The notes beneath the pieces are model-generated. The model worked only from the letters and a program-made list of their open reading frames with translations. It was not told the origin of the DNA and made no database searches. A DNA stretch of 20,197 bases from Candidatus Izemoplasma sp. (GTDB taxonomy: Bacteria; Bacillota_I; Bacilli_A; Izemoplasmatales; Izemoplasmataceae): NCBI GenBank assembly GCA_029939615.1, contig JAOZSP010000012.1:1-20197 (forward strand), in the 5' to 3' direction. The number at the start of each line of letters is the position of its first letter. The stretch's first letter is position 1. Made by a program: the position numbers and the translations under genes. Of this stretch, positions 13,739 through 20,197 are shown in pieces.

Positions 13739-14842
13739 ATGGGACTTACTGCAGGAATAGTAGGACTGCCAAATGTTGGTAAATCAACATTGTTTAACGC
13801 AATTACAAAATCAAGTGTATTAGCCGCAAATTACCCTTTTGCGACAATAGATCCAAACGTTGGAGTTGTAGAAGTACCTGATTATAGATTAGATAAATTA
13901 GTAGAGTTAGTACAACCAAAAAAAACAATCCCCTCAATCTTTGAATTCACAGATATTGCTGGTATTGTTAAAGGTGCTTCAAAAGGTGAAGGATTAGGAA
14001 ATAAATTCCTAAGTCATATTAGAGAAGTAGATGCAATAGTACAAGTAGTAAGAGCTTTTGATGACAGCAATGTAACTCATGTTGACGGTGAAATTGATCC
14101 CGTAAGAGATATTGAAACAATAAATCTAGAATTAATTTTTGCTGATTTAGAAGTTGTTGAAAAGAGAATTCCAAAAGTTCTAAAAAAAGCACAGCTAAAA
14201 GTTGATAAAGAATGTGTTGCAGAATATAAGTTGCTTGAAATAATTCATAAAACGTTATTGGATAATAAACCAATAAGAACAATTAACTTCAATGAAAACG
14301 AACAATTCGCTATTAAGAATTTTAACTTTCTAACAAATAAACCTATGCTTTATGTAGCTAATATTATCGAAGATGATATTGCGAATTATGAAGATAACGA
14401 ATACGTTAATAAGATAAAAGAGTTTGCTACAAGTGAAGGTAGTGAAGTTGTTGTTATAAGCGCTAAAATAGAAGCAGAATTATCAGAACTTGATAATGAA
14501 GAGAAAACAATGTTTTTAGAAGAATTAGGAGTCAAAGAACCAGGATTAGATAAACTAATCAAAAGAAGTTATTTTCTTCTAGGGTTAGAAACATATTTTA
14601 CTGCCGGGCCAAAAGAAGTAAGAGCTTGGACTTTTAAAAAAGGATACAAAGCTCCAAAATGTGCAGGGATTATCCACACTGACTTTGAAAAAGGATTTAT
14701 CCGAGCAGAAACAATTAAATACAAAGACTATGCTCAATACAAAACAGAACAAGCTTGTAAAGAAAATGGTAAAATGAGATTAGAAGGAAAAGAATATATC
14801 GTTAAAGATGGAGATATTATGCATTTCTTATTTAATTTATAA
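13739..14842 (+). CDS. ychF: Obg-family ATPase YchF (OLA1 homologue)
   Basis: A 367-aa protein, the normal length for YchF. These proteins are P-loop NTPases of the Obg family that favour ATP over GTP and bind the ribosome; roles in stress response and translation are reported, though the exact function is unsettled. Motifs: GLPNVGKSTLFNAIT (G1), NYPFATIDPNVGVVEVPD (G2 region), FTDIAGIVKGASKGEGLGNKF (G3), a central coiled-coil insert, and the C-terminal TGS domain with AWTFKKGYKAPKCAGIIHTDFEKGFI. In YchF the G4 motif is altered, which explains ATP preference; here NKPMLYVANI fits the usual replacement. The ATG at 13739 follows AAAGGAG. It is a single-gene unit, convergent with the next gene. 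Confidence 0.97.
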   Translation: MGLTAGIVGLPNVGKSTLFNAITKSSVLAANYPFATIDPNVGVVEVPDYRLDKLVELVQPKKTIPSIFEFTDIAGIVKGASKGEGLGNKFLSHIREVDAIVQVVRAFDDSNVTHVDGEIDPVRDIETINLELIFADLEVVEKRIPKVLKKAQLKVDKECVAEYKLLEIIHKTLLDNKPIRTINFNENEQFAIKNFNFLTNKPMLYVANIIEDDIANYEDNEYVNKIKEFATSEGSEVVVISAKIEAELSELDNEEKTMFLEELGVKEPGLDKLIKRSYFLLGLETYFTAGPKEVRAWTFKKGYKAPKCAGIIHTDFEKGFIRAETIKYKDYAQYKTEQACKENGKMRLEGKEYIVKDGDIMHFLFNL

Positions 14843-14845
14843 TAA

Positions 14846-14872
14846 AAAACGAAGCAAAATTTGCTTCGTTTT
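14846..14872. terminator. Bidirectional terminator shared by ychF and the convergent gene
   Basis: AAAACGAAGCAA / TTGCTTCGTTTT (14846-14857 with 14861-14872), near-perfectly palindromic, with A/T tracts on both sides. It serves the converging genes from either strand. Confidence 0.85.
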
Positions 14873-14874
14873 CT

Positions 14875-16176
14875 TTATTCTCTTTTGTGAGTAAATTTCC
14901 CTTTCATTGCATTATTAAAACTTATAGTATCAATAGGATTTTCTTTTTCTAAGTAAGGAATTAAGACTCCTGCTAAGACCCAAACTAGAGAAATTAGACC
15001 ATAGTGAGAATAAAAAGGTAATTTTATATCTGCTTCTTTTTGGTTTAATTGATATAATGTTACAACAGTACCATCATAGTTTCCGTCACTTTGAATAAAT
15101 TGGATTGTACCATTGTTATTATAATATAACTCGATTTCTGAATAAGGGTATTTAACTAAATTAGTTATTTTCTTTAATGGTATATGATTAAAATAACTAT
15201 AGACTTCACCATCACTATCTAAGATTTCCATTTTGTAGTAATGAGTTCCTAAGATACCACCAATTACTGTATATTCACCAGATGTAAATTCATTATCAGA
15301 ACTACTACCTACAACAGTAACATCTTCAGTGTAAGTAATTATTTGTTGATCTAAATCAAATTCAGAACTAAGTAAATCTACGGTTGTTATTAACTCTTTT
15401 GTGCTTAAGTCATAAGTATAAGTATAAAGCTGAAGGTCTAACGTGCTTACTAAAAGAGTTAGATAGTAATCATCATACCAAAGACCTCTTATTTCATCCC
15501 CTATCCCTATTTCTGTTTCAAGTTGAATTAATTGTTCTTGTGTATAATTATTTTGAGTATTTGTTGGGTAATCTTCAAACTCTAAATAGCCATTACTGTT
15601 TGATAAGTTCATTCCAACTTCTAAATCATAAACTGGAAAATTAAATGTCATAAAGATTAATATAACAAAAATTGCTGGAATAACTATTTTACTACCTTGT
15701 CGCCAAGTAAGAAGATGATCTAGCATATCTCTTGAAGTAGGAATATATTTCTTCATTAGATATGAAGATATTGCATATAATATCGCCGTAATAATAATTG
15801 CTAAAGGTATTTGATAGTAAGGAGCTAAATATCTAAAGATTGATAAGAATACATATAACGTGTATACGGTTCTTAAGAAAAAGATGAAGTTATTAGTAAC
15901 TGTTCGAAGTTGATTTTTGATATCATCCACATGATTCTTTTCGAATATGAACATGGGAATAGATAATAGAAATAGAGCTATTAAAACACAAAAAAACTCA
16001 AGTGGATTTATAAAGCCAGATAGTAACGTCAGAGTAATGATTGAATAACTAATTAATCCATGAACAATAGTTGTATTAGTTAAGTCTCTCTTGTCAACGA
16101 TTCCTCTTTGTTTATTAAAATAGAAAGTTGAAGCAATAATAAGAAATAATGGTATTATGTAAAGTGGATTAAACAA
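14875..16176 (-). CDS. Multi-pass membrane protein of unknown function, 433 aa
   Basis: I do not recognise the family. The N-terminal half has about six hydrophobic helices (near residues 4-20, 38-56, 61-78, 98-118, 123-140 and 163-180). A soluble, acidic, beta-rich domain of roughly 200 residues (185-390; many Thr, Tyr, Asp) follows, then a final helix at about 398-416 and a basic tail (KGKFTHKRE). This suggests an extracytoplasmic sensor or binding domain held by two membrane parts. The start is TTG at 16176 with a strong AGGGGGG SD 7 nt upstream; no ATG fits better. It is the only confident minus-strand gene here, diverges from the PhzF gene, and has an extended -10 promoter (16211-16228). 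Confidence 0.7.
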   Translation of the reverse strand: MFNPLYIIPLFLIIASTFYFNKQRGIVDKRDLTNTTIVHGLISYSIITLTLLSGFINPLEFFCVLIALFLLSIPMFIFEKNHVDDIKNQLRTVTNNFIFFLRTVYTLYVFLSIFRYLAPYYQIPLAIIITAILYAISSYLMKKYIPTSRDMLDHLLTWRQGSKIVIPAIFVILIFMTFNFPVYDLEVGMNLSNSNGYLEFEDYPTNTQNNYTQEQLIQLETEIGIGDEIRGLWYDDYYLTLLVSTLDLQLYTYTYDLSTKELITTVDLLSSEFDLDQQIITYTEDVTVVGSSSDNEFTSGEYTVIGGILGTHYYKMEILDSDGEVYSYFNHIPLKKITNLVKYPYSEIELYYNNNGTIQFIQSDGNYDGTVVTLYQLNQKEADIKLPFYSHYGLISLVWVLAGVLIPYLEKENPIDTISFNNAMKGKFTHKRE

Positions 16177-16210
16177 AATGTAACCCCCCTTTTATTTAGT
16201 TCACTCTAAC

Positions 16211-16228
16211 ATTATAGCATTTTTAAAG
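16211..16228 (-). promoter_or_regulatory. Extended -10 promoter of the membrane protein gene
   Basis: On the minus strand this reads CTTTAAAAATGCTATAAT: TATAAT with TGC before it. The same 18 bases occur on the plus strand at 18624-18641. Confidence 0.65.
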
Positions 16229-16237
16229 GAGATAGTG

Positions 16238-16243
16238 TAAAAT
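16238..16243 (+). promoter_or_regulatory. Probable -10 of the PhzF-family gene
   Basis: TAAAAT, 21 nt ahead of the start codon and just upstream of AGAGGTGAT. It overlaps the upstream region of the divergent promoter. No clear -35. Confidence 0.4.
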
Positions 16244-16264
16244 TAATTATAAGAGGTGATTACG

Positions 16265-17092
16265 TTGAAACTGTATCGTTTAAGAGCATTTCCAAAGAGT
16301 GAAAAAGGTGGGAATAAAGCAGGAGTAGTTTTAAATGCTGATTCATTATCTGAAAAAGAAATGAAGAAAATTGCGAAGGAAATTGGCTATAGTGAAACAG
16401 CATTTGTGATGAAAAGTAAAAATGCTGATTTCAAAGTCCGATTTTTTACACCGATAAGTGAAGTTGATTTATGTGGACATGCAACGATTGCGACTTTTAA
16501 TTTGATGCGCAATTTAGGAATTCTTCAAGAGAAAAAATATACACAAGAAACCAAAGCAGGAATATTGAATATTGATGTAAAAAAAGATATGGTTTTTATG
16601 GAACAACCATCTCCTATTTTTTCAGAAACAATTGAAAAAAAAGATATCGCTTCTTGCTTTAAGAATAAGGATTTCATCCATGATGAACTACCTATTCAGG
16701 TCGTTTCAACAGGTATGAGAGAAATATTCATTCCTGTAAAAAACTATGAAATACTAAATGCATTAATACCTGATTTTGAAGAGATTATTGAGGCTTCAGT
16801 TAAGTATCAAGTAATCGGAATTCATGCTTTTAGTTTGAGTGAAGAAGTTAATGCTTACGGTCGTAATTTTGCTCCAATAGTTGGGATAGAAGAAGAGAGT
16901 GCAACGGGTACTTCAAATGGAGCTTTAGGTTGTTATTTAAGTAAATATGTTGCAAATAGAAGAGAGTATACTTTAAGACAAGGATATAGCATGGATTTAC
17001 CTTCAGAAATAATTACTCATTTAGAATTTACTAAAAAAGGAATTAGTAAGGTTTGGGTTGGAGGAAGTGCCACAGAAATAATTGAAAAATAA
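16265..17092 (+). CDS. PhzF-family isomerase/epimerase
   Basis: A 275-aa PhzF-like protein. The family shares a double-barrel fold and includes PhzF isomerase of phenazine synthesis and many members of unknown substrate; none of the phenazine genes are near, so the substrate is not known. Key motifs: the catalytic glutamate E44 (YSETAFVM), the DLCGHATIATF region (residues 68-78) and GTSNGALGCYLSKY of the second half. Length is a little short of the usual ~280-300. The start is TTG at 16265, 5 nt after AGGTGA, giving the family-typical MKLYR; an upstream GTG at 16256 lies within the SD. Its stop is 49 nt before the cinA start, with a separate -10 for cinA. Confidence 0.9.
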   Translation: MKLYRLRAFPKSEKGGNKAGVVLNADSLSEKEMKKIAKEIGYSETAFVMKSKNADFKVRFFTPISEVDLCGHATIATFNLMRNLGILQEKKYTQETKAGILNIDVKKDMVFMEQPSPIFSETIEKKDIASCFKNKDFIHDELPIQVVSTGMREIFIPVKNYEILNALIPDFEEIIEASVKYQVIGIHAFSLSEEVNAYGRNFAPIVGIEEESATGTSNGALGCYLSKYVANRREYTLRQGYSMDLPSEIITHLEFTKKGISKVWVGGSATEIIEK

Positions 17093-17117
17093 TGTAAAGA
17101 AATAATACATATTTGTG

Positions 17118-17123
17118 TATAAT
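17118..17123 (+). promoter_or_regulatory. cinA promoter -10
   Basis: TATAAT, 18 nt before the ATG, with no good -35. The predicted transcript starts at or just before GGGTGAT, a short-leader arrangement. Confidence 0.5.
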
Positions 17124-17141
17124 ATTAATAGGGTGATGAAT

Positions 17142-18371
17142 ATGAAAACAGCAGTAGTTACTGTAGGAAAAGAATTATTAACAGGGAGAACTGTTAATAC
17201 TAATTTACGAACAATAGCTTTAAAATTAAAACAAATAGGTATTGATATAAATAGAAGTTATGTCATTGATGATTTAAAAAAAGAATTTAAAAAAATTCTT
17301 GATTTTATGGACGAAGATTTAGTAATTTTTACTGGAGGACTTGGTCCTACAGTAGACGATATTACTAGAGAAACAGTTATTGATTATTTTGGACTAGATA
17401 CTTTTATTGATCAAGAAGTATTGGATAAAATAAAGTATTACTTTGATCGTGCTGAAGTTGAGATGAAAGATACAAATAATAAACAAGCATTATTTCCAAA
17501 AGATTCAATAAGACTTGGAAATAATTTAGGGACTGCTCCTGGTGTTTATTTCAAAGTTGGAAAAAGACGAATTATTTTACTTCCAGGACCTCCTCATGAA
17601 TTATATCCTTTACTTGATGAAGTAATTGAAATAATCAAAGATGAACTTGATATTAATTTAATTTCAAGAGGATTTAAGTTAGTAGGTACCGGGGAATCTT
17701 CAATGGAAAATAATTTAAAAGGATTTTACGGAGTTCATGCAAAAGTAAATGTTGCTCCTTACGCTAACGTTGGAGAAATAAAATACATTTTTACGTCCGC
17801 AGATACAGATGCTTTAGACCGAGCAATGAATGATTTTTACAATAAGTTTAAAGAATTTATTTATGGTGGTCTTGAAGATACTTTAGAAGGTGTAGTCGTT
17901 GAATTATTACGTGAACAAAATAAAGTAATAAGCGTTGTAGAAAGTTGTACAGGAGGACTACTTGCGAGTAAAATAGTTAATGTAAGTGGTAGTTCAAATG
18001 TATTCAAAGAAGCACTTGTTACATACGCTAACGAAGCGAAGATTAAATACTTAGATATTAAAGAAGAAACACTTGCAAAATATGGAGCTGTGAGTGCTGA
18101 ATGTGCTGTTGAAATGTGTGATAATTTATTTAAGAAAACAGACGCCGATTTAACACTTAGCATTACTGGAATTGCAGGACCAAACGGTGGAACAGAAGAT
18201 AAGCCAGTTGGACTAGCATTTATCGGAATTAACTATATGGGTAAAACCACAGTTTACCGTAAAGTATTTAATGGTAATCGTGAAATGATACGTTTAAGAG
18301 CGACTATATTTGCGCTTAACTTAGCGCGTAAAGCACTTAAAGGAACAAAAGAATCAAACGATAAAAAATAA
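17142..18371 (+). CDS. cinA: CinA protein: MoCF-like domain plus NMN deamidase (PncC) domain
   Basis: A 409-aa CinA. The N-terminal domain (about 1-165) is MoaB/MogA-like, with VGKELLTGRTVNTN and TGGLGPTVDDITRE; in CinA it has ADP-ribose/NMN-related pyrophosphatase activity. The C-terminal domain is PncC-type nicotinamide-nucleotide amidase, with VVESCTGGLLAS and the signature TGIAGPNGGTEDKPVG. The role is salvage or repair of pyridine nucleotides. The start is the ATG at 17142, 6 nt after GGGTG; an upstream ATG (17136) lies in the SD. In many Firmicutes cinA is followed by recA in a competence/repair unit. Here a terminator follows and the next 430 bases hold no gene, so recA has moved or is elsewhere. 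Confidence 0.95.
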   Translation: MKTAVVTVGKELLTGRTVNTNLRTIALKLKQIGIDINRSYVIDDLKKEFKKILDFMDEDLVIFTGGLGPTVDDITRETVIDYFGLDTFIDQEVLDKIKYYFDRAEVEMKDTNNKQALFPKDSIRLGNNLGTAPGVYFKVGKRRIILLPGPPHELYPLLDEVIEIIKDELDINLISRGFKLVGTGESSMENNLKGFYGVHAKVNVAPYANVGEIKYIFTSADTDALDRAMNDFYNKFKEFIYGGLEDTLEGVVVELLREQNKVISVVESCTGGLLASKIVNVSGSSNVFKEALVTYANEAKIKYLDIKEETLAKYGAVSAECAVEMCDNLFKKTDADLTLSITGIAGPNGGTEDKPVGLAFIGINYMGKTTVYRKVFNGNREMIRLRATIFALNLARKALKGTKESNDKK

Positions 18372-18373
18372 GC

Positions 18374-18412
18374 AAAAAGATAACTTTCTAGTTGAGAAAG
18401 TTATCTTTTTTT
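18374..18412 (+). terminator. cinA terminator
   Basis: A perfect 16-bp stem (18374-18389 with 18395-18410), 5-nt loop, then T residues. One of the strongest in the window. Confidence 0.92.
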
Positions 18413-18427
18413 AAAGGGGTGTAAGTA

Positions 18428-18496
18428 ATGAGAAAACACTCTAACTTTAGCAAAGGAAGTAGTTACATAATACAACAATTGCTTCAAAGAAAATAA
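18428..18496 (+). CDS. Small ORF, 22 aa, unknown
   Basis: MRKHSNFSKGSSYIIQQLLQ, then RK and TAA. AAAGGGGTG just upstream is a fair SD, but the ORF is short and directly follows a terminator without a visible promoter. It is basic and could be the first codons of a lost gene or a small peptide. Weak. Confidence 0.2.
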   Translation: MRKHSNFSKGSSYIIQQLLQRK

Positions 18497-18704
18497 TTAC
18501 AATAATAAACTTTTTCAAAGGTATCACCTACATCGATACTAAAACATATATTTGAAAGAATAAACATTTAGGAAGTATATTACAATTATTTCAAAGTGTG
18601 ATGCATTATCTGTTTAAAAGTGTCTTTAAAAATGCTATAATTATTTTACACAATTATCCCAATTTAGGAGTGTATATATTATATATATAAAATGAATTTA
18701 TTAG
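18497..18704. other. Intergenic stretch with a second promoter before rpsF
   Basis: No gene is seen. CTTTAAAAATGCTATAAT at 18624-18641 is an extended -10 (TATAAT 18636-18641 with TGC before it); a weak -35 candidate TTTAAA is at 18613-18618. An AGGAG site is followed by a TA repeat and an 11-codon ORF starting near 18691, too far from the site to be convincing. This promoter could feed rpsF or a small RNA. Confidence 0.5.
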
Positions 18705-18733
18705 TTGCACATGAGGGGTTATTGTGATATAAT
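18705..18733 (+). promoter_or_regulatory. rpsF operon promoter
   Basis: TTGCAC (18705-18710), 17-bp spacer ending in TGA, TATAAT (18728-18733): strong -35, extended -10 and consensus -10. Transcription should start near 18740. Confidence 0.88.
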
Positions 18734-18742
18734 TACAAAACG

Positions 18743-18792
18743 TGAGTTATACTCATCCTTGCTGCAAGGGCAGCCAGTAGACCAAGAGGAGG
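18743..18792 (+). promoter_or_regulatory. Structured rpsF leader, candidate S6:S18 autoregulatory element
   Basis: A hairpin TGAGT/ACTCA (18743-18747 with 18751-18755) is followed by CTTG-CTGC (18758-18765), loop AAGG, GCAG (18770-18773), a one-sided 9-nt bulge CCAGTAGAC (18774-18782), and CAAG (18783-18786) that closes the outer stem. The outer stem touches the SD GAGGAGG (18786-18792). Leaders upstream of rpsF that bind S6:S18 are known in many bacteria; that this is one is an inference from position and the bulged stem. Confidence 0.5.
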
Positions 18793-18800
18793 TAATAATA

Positions 18801-19088
18801 ATGAGAAAATACGAAATTATGTATATCATTCGTCCTACAGTTCTTGAAGATAATCGTAAAGCTTTAATAGAAGAGCTTAATTTGATTTTCACTTCAAGAG
18901 GAGCAGAAGTGCTTAATGTAAAAGAATGGGGTACTCGTGACCTTGCTTATGAAATTCAAAAGCATAAAAAAGGTTATTATGTAGTATTAGATGTTAAAAC
19001 GAATGATGACGCTAGAATTGAATTTGATCGTATCGTACGTATTAATGAAGATGTTATTCGTCACATCATCATCAGAGATGAAAGATAA
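18801..19088 (+). CDS. rpsF: 30S ribosomal protein S6
   Basis: A 95-aa S6, normal length, of the platform of the small subunit, where it pairs with S18. Signatures: MRKYEIMYIIRP at the start, EWGTRDLAYEIQKHKKGYYVVLDV in the middle, and INEDVIRHIIIRDE at the end. The start is the ATG at 18801, with GAGGAGG 8 nt upstream; an apparent longer frame from 18705 begins inside the promoter and is not coding. It is first in rpsF-ssb-rpsR, 12 nt from ssb, the order found throughout Firmicutes. The compact spacing implies one transcript and balanced supply of the S6 and S18 partners. Confidence 0.97.
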   Translation: MRKYEIMYIIRPTVLEDNRKALIEELNLIFTSRGAEVLNVKEWGTRDLAYEIQKHKKGYYVVLDVKTNDDARIEFDRIVRINEDVIRHIIIRDER

Positions 19089-19100
19089 GGGAGTGTTTTT

Positions 19101-19553
19101 ATGATTAACCGTACTATATTAGTTGGAAGACTTACAAAGGACCCCGAGGTTAGATACACATCAAGTAATATTGCATTTTCAAGATTTACAATCGCAGTAA
19201 ACAGAACTTTTGCTGGAGCAAGTGGCGAAAGAGAAGCTGATTTTATTCAATGTATCGCATGGCGAAGACAAGCGGAAAACTTAGCTCGATTTGTAAAAAA
19301 AGGAAGTCTTGTTGGAGTCGAAGGTAGAATCCAAACAGGATCTTATGACGATAAAGATGGAATCAGAAAATATACAACCGATGTTGTATGCGACAGCGTA
19401 CAATTCTTAGAACGAAAAAGTCAAGAAGATAATAATGATTATACTCCTAGAGCACCAAAGGAATATAACAATAATTCATATCAAGAAAGATCAGTTCAGA
19501 AAAAACAAAATACACCAAGTATTGATGTTTCAGAGGACGACCTACCTTTCTAA
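19101..19553 (+). CDS. ssb: Single-stranded DNA-binding protein
   Basis: A 150-aa SSB. The OB-fold domain occupies about residues 1-105 (MINRTILVGRLTKDPEVRYT, FTIAVNR, ADFIQCIAWRRQAENLARF, KKGSLVGVEGRIQTGSY). A flexible, Asn- and Gln-rich linker follows. The tail SEDDLPF is the acidic tip that recruits repair and replication proteins. It coats single-stranded DNA at forks and in repair as a tetramer. A GGGAGTG SD overlaps the end of rpsF. It lies between rpsF and rpsR in the usual operon, linking replication to ribosomal-protein synthesis; in some species ssb in this place is also under DNA-damage control, but no SOS box was noticed here. Confidence 0.97.
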   Translation: MINRTILVGRLTKDPEVRYTSSNIAFSRFTIAVNRTFAGASGEREADFIQCIAWRRQAENLARFVKKGSLVGVEGRIQTGSYDDKDGIRKYTTDVVCDSVQFLERKSQEDNNDYTPRAPKEYNNNSYQERSVQKKQNTPSIDVSEDDLPF

Positions 19554-19576
19554 AAAAATAAAAGGAGGAATTAACT

Positions 19577-19810
19577 ATGCCTAGACCAGGTGGATACCGT
19601 AAAAGACGTAAAAAAAGATGTTATTTCACAGATAACAAAGTTACATATATCGATTACAAAGATGTTGATTTACTAAAAAGATTTATTAGTGACCGTGGTA
19701 AAATCTTACCAAGAAGAGTTACTGGTACTAAATCTAATTATCAAGCAGAATTAAGTGTTGCTATCAAACGTGCACGTCATATGTCTTTATTACCATTTAT
19801 CAAAGAATAG
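19577..19810 (+). CDS. rpsR: 30S ribosomal protein S18
   Basis: A 77-aa S18, the S6 partner on the 30S platform. It starts MPRPGGYRKRRKKRCYFTDN and carries KDVDLLKRFISDRGKILPRR and TGTKSNYQAELSVAIKRARHMSLLPFI. One Cys remains where zinc-binding relatives have several, so it is the non-zinc type. AAAGGAGG precedes the ATG. It ends in TAG, whose last two bases begin the terminator stem. It closes the rpsF-ssb-rpsR operon, so gdpP has a separate promoter. Confidence 0.97.
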   Translation: MPRPGGYRKRRKKRCYFTDNKVTYIDYKDVDLLKRFISDRGKILPRRVTGTKSNYQAELSVAIKRARHMSLLPFIKE

Positions 19811-19833
19811 ACTCTTAATGAGTCTTTTTTTTA
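19809..19833 (+). terminator. rpsF-ssb-rpsR terminator
   Basis: AGACTC / GAGTCT (19809-19814 with 19820-19825), loop TTAAT, then a T run. The stem overlaps the rpsR stop codon. Confidence 0.85.
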
Positions 19834-19866
19834 CCTTAAATAATATATTTTTAATATATTATAGTT

Positions 19867-19895
19867 TTGAATTATACCCTCCATATGGTATAATT
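19867..19895 (+). promoter_or_regulatory. gdpP promoter with a 9-bp dyad over the -10
   Basis: TTGAAT (19867-19872), 16-bp spacer, TATAAT (19889-19894). AATTATACC (19870-19878) and GGTATAATT (19887-19895) form a perfect 9-bp inverted repeat that covers the -10, as an operator might. Confidence 0.5.
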
Positions 19896-19919
19896 ATTTC
19901 GATAAATAGAGGTGATTGA

Positions 19920-20197
19920 ATGAATAATACTAGGAATATTTTAATATTAGTATTTATCGTTTTATTTGTAGTAGTAGTAGATATATTGTTTAGAGATAAC
20001 CCAATATTCGTATTGGTTTTTTCTGTAGGAATGTTTGTTTTAAGCATTATGTATATCGAACTGTTTCTTAACAAAAAGAAAAATCAACGGATTTCATGGC
20101 TAACTAAAAAACTCGATGATACAAAAGATACCTTAGCTAGAAAAGATATTGTTGAGAAAAAAATGGTTTCAGAATTACCTATAGGAATTATTATTTT
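19920..20197 (+). CDS. gdpP: GdpP-type c-di-AMP phosphodiesterase, N-terminal part (runs off the right edge)
   Basis: The first 92 codons of a membrane protein. Two transmembrane helices are at about residues 7-22 and 29-48 (VFIVLFVVVV; FVLVFSVGMFVLSIMYI), followed by a basic linker and the start of a PAS-like domain (WLTKKLDDTKDTL ... VSELPIGII). ELPIG is typical of the PAS domain of GdpP, which degrades c-di-AMP through degenerate GGDEF and DHH/DHHA1 domains; those lie beyond the window. The position directly after rpsF-ssb-rpsR, where Firmicutes carry gdpP before rplI, strongly supports the call. ATG at 19920 after AGAGGTGA. Only the first part is visible, so the catalytic residues could not be checked. 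Confidence 0.82.
   Translation, partial: MNNTRNILILVFIVLFVVVVDILFRDNPIFVLVFSVGMFVLSIMYIELFLNKKKNQRISWLTKKLDDTKDTLARKDIVEKKMVSELPIGIII

Noticed and set aside
1..20197. CRISPR arrays, insertion sequences, rRNA genes and prophage genes
   Set aside because: Looked for and not seen: no regularly spaced repeats, transposase, integrase or rRNA-like sequence.

Overview
The window is from a low-GC, Gram-positive-derived bacterium. The best guess is a lineage near the Mollicutes that keeps the standard genetic code (Acholeplasma, Izemoplasma or Haloplasma type). This rests on the AT-rich sequence, strong AGGAGG-type Shine-Dalgarno (SD) sites, consensus sigma-A promoters and U-tract terminators. The gene orders rpoC...rpsL-rpsG-fusA-tuf and rpsF-ssb-rpsR-gdpP are typical of Firmicutes and their relatives. 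The species cannot be named from the sequence. TGG is the only Trp codon in the conserved genes. No protein gene here ends clearly in TGA: almost all end in TAA, and two in TAG.

Layout. 1-665: the 3' end of rpoC, its terminator, and a tRNA-Thr(GGU) gene with its own terminator. About 666-3890: an accessory segment that separates rpoC from the str operon. It holds an unrecognised 104-codon ORF with a 26-codon ABC-transporter-like stub overlapping its end, a gene-poor stretch, a run of very small ORFs with good SD sites (one a 53-aa two-helix membrane protein), another gene-poor stretch, and a full-length AAA/DUF4143 ATPase behind a repeat-rich promoter. 3930-8402: the str operon (rpsL, rpsG, fusA, tuf), driven by a consensus promoter. 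8404-11705: a single-gene unit for a 1018-aa membrane sensor with Cache, HAMP, PAS, PAS, GGDEF and HD-GYP domains. 11750-13684: tatD and an HtrA-type lipoprotein protease, translationally coupled. 13684-14872: ychF. 14875-16176 (minus strand): a membrane protein of unknown function, convergent with ychF and sharing its terminator. 16265-18410: a PhzF-family gene and cinA. 18412-18704: mostly non-coding. 18705-19833: rpsF-ssb-rpsR. 19870-end: the start of gdpP.

How the genes work together. Most of the window is core translation machinery: S12, S7, EF-G, EF-Tu, S6, S18, a tRNA, and the ribosome-associated ATPase YchF. RNA polymerase beta', SSB, TatD and CinA add transcription, DNA and cofactor housekeeping. 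Two nucleotide second-messenger systems are represented: c-di-GMP (GGDEF/HD-GYP protein) and c-di-AMP (GdpP). The least explained parts are the 0.67-2.5 kb small-ORF region, the repeat array over the ATPase promoter, the unknown minus-strand membrane protein, and the structured leaders before rpsL and rpsF.
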